Below, piece by piece: positions 51,443 through 63,031 of a stretch of DNA of 64,000 nt. The stretch's first letter is position 1, and each line of letters opens with the position of its first letter. Both the position numbers and the translations under genes were made by a program. Source of the DNA: Rhineura floridana (taxonomy: Eukaryota; Chordata; Lepidosauria; Squamata; Rhineuridae). The notes beneath the pieces were generated by a model, which had not been told where the DNA came from, did no database searches, and was given only the letters and a program-made list of their open reading frames with translations. Location: positions 229,406,943 through 229,470,942 of the forward strand of contig NC_084482.1 of NCBI RefSeq assembly GCF_030035675.1. The letters are read 5' to 3'.

Positions 51443-53160
51443 ATGGTGCTCACCAGAAAGGGATATAGGGATCGGGGAATTGCTCCGACTGTGGGGGAGG
51501 TCCCTTCAAAGCTGCGGGCCCAACAAACAAAAATCACCCAGTTTTTTCCACCCACGGAGGAGGATTCTGAGCTCAAAGAGGCGCCCTTGATTCCGCCGCC
51601 TTCCTCAAATATTCATCTGGACTGGATTTTGGATTATAAAACCAACTTTACTGGACTAAAGGAGGATTTTGCCTCCGTGGATTTAGCAGCTGAGCTGGCT
51701 GCAGCTGAAGATTTCTCCTTGCTGCAGCTTGAGAACTAAAGGATTCGATGTACAACCCACTGATAGAGCCGATAGGCAGCTTGGGCTTAGAGAACCAGAA
51801 TGACACCCCTGAATCATCCACAGTGACTTCTGACTCTAAAGCCCCTATTGAAGGTTGGATCTTCCTGGTGCTGGAGGACCTGGGACACGTAAAATCCATT
51901 CTTTCTGAATGCAACCATCTCCTAAGCACCCTGGTGGAAATCTCGAGAAAGGCAGGCCAGTCCAATGGGGGTGAAAGCTCAGGCCCTGGAGTGAGAAGTG
52001 TGGGCTCCCAAACATCCGTGCCCCTCCCACAGACCGGGGTGGTGCGCAGTCAAACATCTAACAATAAAAGCGCCTGTGACTGGAGCGGGCATTCCAAAGA
52101 AGAGCGAAAACATCAAAAATCCCAAACCCCCACGATCCAGGAAAATGAGGTTCCACCGACTCTTCAAATTACTCGACGGGCCTGCGTCTCAGGAACCAGC
52201 ATCAAAATCTAAGGAGGAAGCCAGGCACAAAGGAACTTAGAGTGCTCCTGTCCCAGCTTGCCCTACCCCATGCACTTCCCCTTTATTGTCTCCCTTACCA
52301 CAGTCATCTCAGGAGCTGTGCCCAGTCTCGGCAGCCCAAGTCCTTGGGCCCACATTCCCTGTAATAGAGCAGCCCTTACATGAATGTGCAAAAACCTCCA
52401 ACTGGAATCTAGTACTGAATCGACGCAAGCTGGTTTTAGTGAACTACCCAAAACCTGAAGGGCTTTTATGCCAATATAAGCACAAACTCTAGAGACAGCT
52501 GTCCCTGGCCAGTTACACACAAGAAACATATTTCACATTGACTACCTGTTTCATAACTATTGGAGCGTGTGCATGGTGGTCACCTTCAGGGACTGGAGTC
52601 TGGCTACAATGGTGTACATTCATAGAAATGCCTTCCTTGCAAGGGGGATCACAGTCCTAAGGCTTTTTGAGAATGTGGCGCCTCCTCTGGCCTTATTGCC
52701 CTTCCCACCTCCCTTCTCCAAAAAACAATCAGGGAAATGAGCCCCATGCCCCTACCAACCTGATAGATTTAGACATTTCCACAGGCCCTGTGCCTCCACC
52801 CCAGCATGGACTTAGCCTCCCAATACCCCTTCCGAGTAGGAGCTCTACAAACAAGGAGCCTGCCCTGCTTGACAACGAAGAGATGCGGCTGGTAGAATCC
52901 TTTCATGACTTGCCTACAGAAGACCAAAATGAAATCGTGCTGAAGCTGGATCTGTTAAAATCTCACCTGGAAAAACTGCAAGCTAAGCAACTCAGCTGTA
53001 CTTGCAAAAGGGGGGCACAGCGGGGCCAGACGTTGGCCGTACCCAACCATCAGACTTCTGAGGAGAGCCCTGGCCGAAAGGGGACACACCTCTCAGCCCA
53101 ACAGACAGCTGCAGAAAACAATCTATGTTTTTAATTGACTGTGCCCACCTTGCCTTAAAT
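51443..53160 (+). pseudogene. LINE ORF1-like remnant with a PIP-box-like motif
   Basis: A series of open stretches in shifting frames: 51443-51739 (98 codons), 51748-52212 (154 codons), about 52290-52492, about 52495-52730 and 52667-53134. The first has QTKITQFF at residues 28-35, which fits the PCNA-binding PIP-box pattern QxxIxxFF. The second has a leucine-rich helix (LVLEDLGHVKSILSECNHLL). The fourth (VVTFRDWSLATMVYIHRNAF then ARGITVLRLFE) resembles the RRM of LINE ORF1 proteins. The fifth ends in another helix (EIVLKLDLLKSHLEKLQAKQ). An AATAAA follows at 53158. Clade unknown; a host gene remnant is not excluded. About four frame breaks. Confidence 0.45.
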
Positions 53161-53214
53161 AAAGTTGTTTAAACATAGCAGGCTGAAAACATGCATCCTT
53201 TTTTCCCCCAACAG

Positions 53215-53475
53215 CTAGAGTTATGTAGTTGAAGGAAGCCAGATTTCGACTGGACATCAGGAAAAACTTCCGAACTGTTAGAGCCATACGACAATGGAAC
53301 CAATTTCCTAGAGAGCTAGTGGGCTCTCCAACACTGGAGGCCTTCAAGAGGCAGCTGGACAGCCATCTGTTGGGAATGCTTTGATTTGGATTCCTGTATT
53401 GAGCAGGGGGTTGGACTCAATGACCTTATAGGCCCCTTCCAACTCTACTGTTCTGTGATTCGATGATTTTTCATC
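53215..53475 (+). mobile_element. CR1 LINE 3' end (ATTCTATG-type)
   Basis: Encodes [20 protein letters not shown]-like text through LEAFKRQLDSHLLGML, then GGGTTGGACTCAATGACCTT and ends TTCTGTGATTCGATGATT. 5'-truncated; a fragment of the same subfamily as 19463-20135. Confidence 0.9.
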
Positions 53476-53751
53476 AAACTGCAGTTTCAGATTCAACTGT
53501 TAATGCACCCAAAATAGAAATAGAACCTCCAATTTGAAACACAAAAGGCTGTCTTCACCATCATATGACGTTGACCAATAAAAAGACTTTGAAATTAATG
53601 AAAATAAATAAATTTGATTTCCAGGGTGAATAATGCGGGAAATAAAATTTTCTAGTTTAGATTCTCTGTAGAAACATTAGAAACACAGGAAAGAAGCAAA
53701 GTAAGAAGAACACCAACAAACATACAAAAATATAATTCTCCATCTTTGGAG
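53476..53751. other. No feature recognised
   Basis: AT-rich, non-coding. Directly precedes the exon-like cassette. Confidence 0.5.
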
Positions 53752-53987
53752 GTGTTGCCACCACTCACCATATGCTCAGAGGCACATGTTACCAAATTCT
53801 TCCAAGGTACACAGGAAGCGGATTGGACTGTGAAAGACCAACCCAAATGGTGTTTGCATTCTGACTAATTTGTAGGGCAGTCCAATATCTCAGAAGAGGT
53901 CAGGTCTCCTGCTCCCCTGGTGCATTCACTAGAGCTGCCCAATTTCCCTGCTTTTGAAAGTTTGATAGAAATATCTGTGGGCTACAG
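53752..53987 (+). pseudogene. Exon-like cassette copy 3, inverted relative to the others
   Basis: 236 bp on the + strand, from GTGTTGCCACC to CTACAG|GTACGT. The upstream acceptor tract is not the one seen in copies 2 and 4 (here CATCTTTGGAG), so the 5' side was replaced. After an in-frame stop the text SLELPNFPAFESLIEISV can be compared with the class II alpha-1 stretch WRLEEFGRFASFEAQGALANIAV. Weak but in the right place within the exon. Confidence 0.38.
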
Positions 53988-54039
53988 GTACGTTCTTAAA
54001 CCGCAAGGTTTTTTGCCTATTAGTGAATTTTATCTTGGT

Positions 54040-54182
54040 CATTCAGCGTGTTTCCCTGTTGATTATTCAACATCCCTACTCTTGGTCTAAATTTCCCTTT
54101 AATTTTTTCCTGCACTTCTGTGTAAAATCTCTCAATTTCTTCTTTTGTGTTTGCCATTGGAGCATAGACTGATATTACATTT
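54040..54182 (-). mobile_element. RTE LINE endonuclease fragment
   Basis: Minus-strand text EEIERFYTEVQEKIK and RVGMLNNQ, the same as 55800-55990 but a separate copy that abuts the 3' end of the next RTE. Confidence 0.75.
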
Positions 54183-56330
54183 ATATTGATGGTTGTTATG
54201 TGCCTTCAAGTCAATCACGACTTATGGCGACCCTATGAATCAGTGATCTCCAGAAGCATCTGTCATGAACCACCCTGTTCAGACCTTGTAAGCTCAGGTC
54301 TGTGGCTTCCTTTATGGAATCAAGCCATCTCTTGTTTGGCCTTCCTCTTATTCTACTCCCTGCTGTTTTTCCCAACATTATTGTCTTTTCTAATGAATCA
54401 TGTCTTCTCATGATGTGTCCAAAGTATGATAACCTGTTTCATCATTTTAGCTTCTAGTGATAGTTCTAGTTTAATTTGTTCTAACACCCAATTATTTGTC
54501 TTTTTTGCAGTCCATGGTATCCGCAAAGCTCTCCTCCAACACCACATTTCAAATGAATTGATTTTTTTCTTATCCGCTTTTTTCACTGTCCAACTTTCAC
54601 ATCCATGCATAGAGATCGGAAATACCATGGTCTGAATGATCCTGACTTTGGTGTTCAGTGATACATCTTTGCATTTGAGGACCTTTTCTAGTTCTCTCAC
54701 AGCTGCCCTCCCCAGTCCTAGCCTTCTTCTCATTTCTTGACTATTGTCTCCATTTTGGTTAATGACTGTGCCAAGGTATTGATACCCCTTGCCAAGTTTA
54801 GTGTCCTCATTGTCACGTGTAAAGTTACCTAAATCTTCTGTTGTCATCATTTTAGTCTTCTTGACGTTCAGCTGTAGTCCTGCTTTTGTGCTTTCCTCTT
54901 TCACTTTCATCAGCATTCGTTTCAAATCATTACTGGTTTCTGCTAGTAGTGTGGTATTGTCTGCATATCTTTAATTATTGATATTTCTCCCTCCAATTTT
55001 CACACCTCCTTCATCTTGGTCCAATCCCGCTTTCCATATGATATGTTCTGCATACAGATTAAACAAATAGGGTGATAAAATATAACCCTGTCTCACACCC
55101 TTTCCGATGGGGAACCCATCGGTTTCTCCATATTCTGTCCTTACAGTAGCTTCTTGTGCAGAGTATAGGTTGCGCATCAGGACAATCAGATGCTGTGGCA
55201 CCCCCATTTCTTTTAAAGCATTCCATAGTTTTTCATGATCTACACAGTCAAAGGCTTTGCTGTAATCTATAAAGCACAGGGCGATTTCCTTCTGGAATTC
55301 CTTGCTCCGTTCCATTATCCAACGTATGTTTGCTATACGATCTGTGGTACCTCTTCCCTTTCTGAAACCAGCTTGGACATCTGGCTCTTCTCGCTCCATA
55401 TATGGTAAGAGCCTTCACTTTACTTGCATGGGATATTAAGGCAATAGTTCAAAAATTACTGCATTCCCTGGGATCCCCTTTCTCTGGAGTAGGATATTGA
55501 ACACTTCCAGTCTGTGGGCTATTGTTTTATTTTCCATATTTGTTGACTAAGTTTTGTCAAAATGTGGACAGATTCAGTCTCAGTAGCTTGTAGCAACTCT
55601 ATTGGTATGCCATATATTCCTGGTAATTGTTTCTTCAAAGTATTTTAAGAGCAGCTTTCACCTCACTTTCTAAAATGTCTGGTTCTTCATCATATGGTTC
55701 TTCCATGAATGAATCTGTCATCCTTGCATCTCTTTTACAGAGTTCTTCAGTGTATTGCTTCCATCCTCCCTTTATTTTACCTCAATCAATCAGTGTGTTC
55801 CCCTGTTGATTATTCAACATCCCTCCGTCTAAATTTCCTTTTAATTTCTTCCTGTACTTCTGTGTAAAATCTCTCAATTTCCTCTTCTGTGTTTGTCGTT
55901 GGAGCATAGACTGAGATGATGGTTATGTGGATGGGTTTCTCACTCTCAGAGTGAGTTTGACCTTGCCCCACACTCACACTCAGGGTTTTCATTATAGCTC
56001 CTAAGTGCTTTTCCTACGTCACTTCTCTCTATTAGAGCAATGCCATTTCTTCTTCATTTATGATTTCCTGCATAAAATATTTTGTCCCTTTCCCATTATT
56101 TAATTCACTCACACCAACTGTTGTAATGTTGATGCATTCCATTTCTTGCTTGACATCTTCTAACTTTCCCTGGTTCATGCTTCTCACATTCTATGTTCCT
56201 ATTGTGTACCTTGTACAACTCCGGACTCTCCTTTCGCATCTGTGCGCATCAGCCTCTGGGCTTCCTTTTGGCTTTGACCCAGCTGTGCCATTAGTCACAG
56301 CGCTACTCGTACTTGTCCACTTTTCTTCCA
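54183..56330 (-). mobile_element. RTE-BovB-like LINE, about 2.1 kb
   Basis: Minus strand, high to low coordinate: endonuclease piece (IHITIISVYAPTTNTEEEIE, 55810-55992), linker with YTEELCKRDARMTDSFMEEP, RT 54971-55399 (VQAGFRKGRGTTDRIANIRW, CFIDYSKAFDCVDHEKLWNA, GKGVRQGYILSPYLFNLYAE), C-terminal part 54398-54925 (LMKVKEESTKAGLQLNVKKT, SMHGCESWTVKKADKKKINS) and 54211-54411 (GRPNKRWLDSIKEATDL). The 3' tail CATAAGTCGTGATTGACTTG then AAGGCACATAACAAC is shared with Sauria SINEs. Catalytic RYADD lies in a break near 54965. Several frame breaks. Confidence 0.92.
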
Positions 56331-56432
56331 CAGAAGCTTGCAGAGTGTCATCCTCCAGCATTGTCTTGTGTTGCAGGTAACGGGGCTAACATTTTGGGAG
56401 GGAGGGGATGCAAGCTGCCCTCTGGGCAGTGG

Positions 56433-56742
56433 AAAGCACCATGTTCCTCTCAGATAGGATCCATCCTAGGTTTGGACATTCTAGCTGTGCATAAGTACTG
56501 GGCTGTCCACCTTAAATGGAGGAACAAGAGCACAGATTTTTGTTAAAATTGTCTTTCTCTACATCTCTTCTCACAACCTGTTACCAAGCACTGCTAAAAT
56601 AACTCCATACAAGGCCTCGACCTTTGACAGTCAAACATGATATCAACAGAGCTCCAAGAGATATGTTTTCATAGGACAAATCATGATATATTCACAGGAT
56701 TTCTCCACAGCATTTTATCTCCTTTTCTTTTCATTCCCTCAG
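56433..56742 (+). other. Intron before the copy B zinc-finger exon
   Basis: Counterpart of 6243-6542. Acceptor TTCTTTTCATTCCCTCAG at 56742. An upstream in-frame ATG at 56637 is intronic by this reading. Confidence 0.7.
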
Positions 56743-57830
56743 GATACATCTGGGGTGTCAAGGCTGAGGGAGAAACATCTGAAGTATCACTGGAAAAAGA
56801 TGAGGGGAAGGTGCAGGAGCAGAAACTGAGGAGTCAAGATGGAGCAAAGAGACAAGAGGAGAGACAAACTCACACCGGCGACAAACCTTATCAATGCTTG
56901 GAGTGTGGAAAGAGCTTCAGTGACAATAGCAACCTTACTTCGCATCAAAGAACTCACACAGGGCATAAACCCTATAAATGCTTCGAGTGCGGAAAGAACT
57001 TCAGGTGGGGAAGCAACCTTTCTTCGCATCAAAGAACTCACACAGGAGACAAACCTTATAAATGCTTCGAGTGCGGAAAGAACTTCAGGTGGAGTAGCAA
57101 CCTTACTTTGCATCAAAGAACTCACACAGGGGACAAACCTTATGCATGCTTGGAGTGTGGAAAGAGCTTCAGTCAGAGTAGCCAGCTTACTTCGCATCAC
57201 AGAACTCATACAGGGGACAAACCTTATAAATGCTGGGAGTGTGGGAAAAGCTTCAGTGACAGGAGCACCCTTACTTCGCATCAAAGAACTCACACAGGGG
57301 ACAAACCGTATAAATGCTTGGAGTGTGGAAAAGGCTTCAGTCAGAGTAGCTACCTTACTTCACATCACAGAACTCACACAGGGGACAAACCATATAAATG
57401 CTTGGAGTGTGGAAAAGGCTTCAGTCACATTAGGAACTTTAACACACATCAAAGAACTCACACAAGGGACAAACCTTATAAATGCTTGCAGTGTGGAAAG
57501 ACCTTCAGGTGGAGAAGCCACCTTTCTTCGCATCAAAGAACTCACACAGGGGACAAACCTTATAAATGCTTCGAGTGTGGAAAGAGCTTCAGGTGGAGTG
57601 GCAACCTTACTTCGCATCACAGAACTCATACAGGGGACAAACCTTATAAATGCTTGGAGTGTGGAAAGAGCTTCAGTCAGAGTAGCCAGCTTACTTTGCA
57701 TCACAGAACTCATACAGGGGACAAACCTTATGCATGCTTGGAGTGTGGAAAGTGCTTCAGTCGGAGTGGCAACCTTACTTCGCATCACAGAACTCATACA
57801 GGGGACAAACCTTATAAATGCTTGGATTGA
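56743..57830 (+). CDS. C2H2 zinc-finger exon, 11 intact fingers (copy B)
   Basis: Phase-1 acceptor, then [20 protein letters not shown], a spacer (with GKVQE in place of copy A's QLQG) and 11 fingers. Contact residues (-1,2,3,6): DSNS, WSNS, WSNL, QSQS, DSTS, QSYS, HRNT, WSHS, WGNS, QSQL, RGNS. In finger 12 the second Cys codon is TGA, so the protein stops at CLD (57828-57830). Phase and strand match the KRAB-A/B exons at 32.7-41.1 kb, making this their likely zinc-finger exon about 15.6 kb away. With 11 sound fingers a DNA-binding product is possible. Confidence 0.85.
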
Positions 57831-59603
<1,773 letters not shown>

Positions 59604-59609
59604 CCCCAG

Positions 59610-59728
59610 ATTCCAAGGCGCCATCTCCCATCCCTGAGATGATGGAGAAGGTGCTCTGTGCCCTGGGCTTGGCCGTTGGCATTCTGGGCATCATCGCGGG
59701 CACCATCTGTTTGGTTTCAGTGGAATAG
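59610..59728 (+). CDS. MHC class II alpha connecting peptide/TM exon, short tail (copy B)
   Basis: 119 bp, same length and stop as 12546-12664: SKAPSPIPEMMEKVLCAL, GLAVGILGIIAG, then TICLVSVE stop. Only six bases of its intron survive before CR1 sequence (59604-59609), although CCCCAG is kept. No alpha-2 exon lies upstream. It is an orphan exon, not expressible as a class II chain. Confidence 0.8.
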
Positions 59729-59868
59729 GAACGGTTTGTAGTCCTATTTCTTAGCAAAGTGTAGACGCAGGAGCGGAACTGAGAATAGCCAGGCCCACCT
59801 TCCTCTTGCGCACACTAGTTAAATAAACAACAGACAGTCTTCTTAGGTAAAAAGTATAAAGAAGGTTT

Positions 59869-60190
59869 ATGGATCACTGAGACTTAAGACTCAGTAAAAC
59901 AAGAAAGGCTCCTTTATTTCTAGAAATACGTAGTAGATAGGAAAGGCATCCCTAGTTCTAACTAAGTTGGAGGCGCAACGCCCAGACGTGGGAGTTGCCC
60001 TCGTGGCTCAGGAGAGAGAGACCAGAGACAAAGGCGTCTCCTCTCTCTCAGACAGTCGAAGAAGAAGACGGAGGGACGGGTCAGCTTCCCTGAGCATATT
60101 AGTTTGCCATGGAAGGAAGTCAGGCAGAGAACAGCACAGGTAAAAGTAGGCAAGCCTAGCTGGCTGGGGGACCCTCACTCTCTCTAGCTC
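59869..60190 (-). repeat. LTR-like repeat, copy 3
   Basis: Counterpart of 12806-13125 in copy B, with a 3-bp loss (GAAGACGGAGG for GAAGACGAAGGAGG). Confidence 0.5.
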
Positions 60191-60234
60191 CTTGCGCAGA
60201 GGGATGGATTGTTAAACCTGTTGGAAGTGGGGCA

Positions 60235-60302
60235 AGAGCAACTCCAGTTCGGGGTCTTTTGTTTGTATTCCAGAAGGAACCCAAACTGGAGTTGCTCTTG
60301 AT
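60235..60302. repeat. Perfect inverted repeat (hairpin), copy B
   Basis: Counterpart of 13172-13239. Both 17-bp arms are unchanged. Confidence 0.7.
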
Positions 60303-61611
60303 GGAGGACCCCTCAAGCATCCTGGTGCCAAGCAATTTGGGCCCTGGAGAGTGAGGAGGGAAAATGGATTTTTATATATTCACACATATAAACATTGATG
60401 TGAAAGGTACAGCTTTATGAAATATAATAAGATCACAAGGAGCTAAGGAATCAAACAAAGAAGGCCACAGGCTTTCCGATCACAGAAAAGGAATTCAGTT
60501 GCACTGGCCAAATCATGACAGCGAAGGAAGTATGTGCGTACGATTAATGTCATATTGTTGATGAGCAAGTGAGGAAAGTGACTAGTGCTGGGGGAGCTGA
60601 TTAGCTCTTCCCATGGTAAAAATGAGGGGTTTAGTTAAGATTATGGAGAATTCACATACCCTTTTAGTTTATACGTTTGCTTTTATGTAGATATATAAAA
60701 TTAAGAAAATATATCCAGTGGATCATAACATCCTAGAATCCTGTGGGTGAAACCTGGTTATCAGGCAAGGGTCACGTTCACCTCACTGTGAGTGACTACC
60801 CTTAATGAGTATTTTGTGTGTATAATCTTTTCATTAATGAATTTTTCACTATTTGGTCTTGGGAAAACAGATTATTAGAGATTCCTGGTTTGGAATGCTG
60901 TAGAGATATGGAAAGTCTTCATAACAGAATCAAAGTGGAAGGGACATAACATCTGGGTTTGATACTGATTTTTAGAATAGCATGATGTGTGTAATTTTAC
61001 TTCATCGATGTAACTGTGTTCTCGAGGTGAGAGGTATTCTGGGGTGGTCTGCCTTTCTTCATCCCTCTGTGTTTGATGGAGAGTGGCTGGCTCAGAATTA
61101 CGCTTTCCCTAACTGTGGTCCCTAATCACTGTCTATACTGTGTGGCTTTCACCAATATGGTGATTTAAAAGTAACCTTTTCTCTATAGCAGTGTACTTAT
61201 AAGTGGAATTTCATACAGAACTTCCAGTCACTCTAAGGGGAACCAAACTTGGCCTCGCATCATGGTGATAGTTAAAGGAACGTGTTGTCACGTCCTGGGA
61301 TGTCCCTGGCCAGCTTGGCTGATCAGGAGCCACAATGGACTGGAATGTATGGTACAAAGCCACCAGTTACGTATGACAGTAGAATAGTGGGAATATCTGT
61401 CAAGGGGACAGAGTTGTTATTAAATATAATAAATAACAGAATACAAGAAACACAACTATACTATTTATTTTAAAATCTTTATTTTATTTATTTATTGCAT
61501 ATTTTAAGATGTTTTCATTTATTTTATCGTTCTTTAAAATGTATTCTCTGATATATTTATTTATTTTAATTTATTGTACTTTTAATTAATTTTAAGATAA
61601 AATAAAATAAG
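60303..61611. other. Non-coding duplicated stretch (copy B)
   Basis: Counterpart of 13240-14555, about 99% alike. No alpha-1 exon is seen. AT-rich low complexity at 61460-61600. Confidence 0.6.
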
Positions 61612-61800
61612 ACCAGCTTTCGAATCCCCACCCAGCCATGAAGCTCCCTGGGTGACCTTGGGCCAGTCACTGCCTCTCAGCCTGAGAGGGAGGCAATGGT
61701 GAACCCCCTCTGAACACCGCTTGCCAGGAAAACCCTATTTGTAGCATCACCAGAAGTCGGAATCAACTTGAAGGCAGTCCATTTCATTTTTCATTTCATA
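61612..61800 (+). mobile_element. Sauria-type SINE (copy B)
   Basis: Counterpart of 14556-14745, one substitution in the tail (CACCAGAAGTCGG). Confidence 0.88.
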
Positions 61801-62047
61801 CATCTTTATTTTAAAGTAAGAAATGGAAAAGTTATAATGTTTTACAAAAGATCTCCAAGTGTATTTATCATTGTGACAGTGCTAGAATATGACAGATTTA
61901 TTATTTATTTAACCCATTAAATAAGCAGATGTAAAAATGGACCTGAAAGTAGGTCATCATGACATGACCTGCCCACTAGTCTAGAGCCCCGCCACCTTGA
62001 AAACAGTTCCAGGCTCACTGATGTCCACTATCCATCTTCTTCCACAG

Positions 62048-62335
62048 TCGCTCCTTCATCAACAGTGGTGTGCCCTAGAAATCCGGTGGAACTGGGGGAC
62101 CCCAACATCCTCATCTGCTCCGTGGACCGGTTCTCTCCCCCGGTGTTGAACATCACCTGGCTGAAGAACAATGAGGTGGTCTCGCAGGGCATGGAGGAGA
62201 CGGACTTCTACCCCAGCGTGGACAACACCTTCTGCAAGTTCTCCTACCTCACCTTTGTCCTGGAGCAGGGGGACTTCTACGTCTGCCAGGTAGAGCACTG
62301 GGGCCTCCCCGAGAGGAGGACGGAGAAGATCTGGC
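62048..62335 (+). CDS. MHC class II alpha-chain alpha-2 (Ig C1) exon, complete (copy B)
   Basis: 288 bp, acceptor TTCTTCCACAG, donor TGGC|GTAAGC. Same domain as 14991-15278 with Cys pair, NIT glycosylation site and VEHWGL. I count five base differences from copy A: one silent (CTG/TTG) and four that change three residues (ETE to ETD, SLD to SVD, TFHK to TFCK). The His-to-Cys change adds an unpaired Cys. It is followed by a proper intron and TM/cytoplasmic exon, so the 3' half of this gene is sound. No alpha-1 or leader exon is seen upstream. Confidence 0.93.
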
Positions 62336-62870
62336 GTAAGCTAGATCTGACCTTCTCCCTGCTTTGAAAATCAGAAATCTAGATTCTGAACTCATAAGAA
62401 ATACATTCTAAAGATCTGAGCAACTTCAACATGTTTCCTGTTTTGCACAGTTTACTCTGTTTTTGCCAGCTGTAGGGGGAGGAAGGAGCTTGCCTGTCTT
62501 CTGAGGTTTCGTGAGATATTGCTACTCATTTCAATTTTCAGGACTAGAGTGTAGTAACTTGTATTTTTTTATAAAGCAAAGATGGTAGTCTCAGAGGGTG
62601 ATGAATTCTGTGCCCCCAGATGTCCTTGTGTGTGTTTGCTCACACAGTCCCATCCTGGATAAGGTAAGCAACAAGTAGGCTGTGGGCACCTTTTGGGGCG
62701 ACTGAGAGAACATGGCAAGAGGGCCTTTCTTGGGCAGGAAGGTGGCGACGTGGATGCAGCTCAGCTTGGGATTCAGGGGGCAGGTGGAGGGAGGATGGCT
62801 CTCTCCTCTGCGAGTGATGGAGGACACACAGGCAAGCTCTCATGCATGGTCCGTTCTTCCTCTCCACCAG
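62336..62870 (+). other. Intron between alpha-2 and TM exon (copy B)
   Basis: 535 bp from GTAAGC to the acceptor TTCCTCTCCACCAG. Bases 62489 onward are absent from copy A. Confidence 0.75.
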
Positions 62871-63031
62871 ATTCCAAGGAGCTGGCTCTCATTCCCGAGA
62901 CGGCCCAGAATGTGCTCTGCGGCCTGAGCATTCTGAGCATTGGCATTCTGGGCATCATCGCTGGCCCCATCATCTTCATCAAAGCCATGAGGATGAAGGA
63001 GGACAGCAACCACCGCAGGGGCCCCATGTGA
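62871..63031 (+). CDS. MHC class II alpha connecting peptide/TM/cytoplasmic exon, complete
   Basis: Encodes SKELALIPETAQNVLCGL, the TM segment (SILSIGILGIIAGPIIFI) and a basic tail KAMRMKEDSNHRRGPM stop. It corresponds to the mammalian DR-alpha end (IPETTENVVCAL... and RRGPL). The TM keeps GILGIIAG but lacks the first Gly of the GxxxGxxGxxxG pattern seen in the orphan exon. The stop is followed at once by a donor-like GTGAGT, as expected if the rest of the 3' UTR lies in another exon. Phase fits the donor at 62335. Confidence 0.92.
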
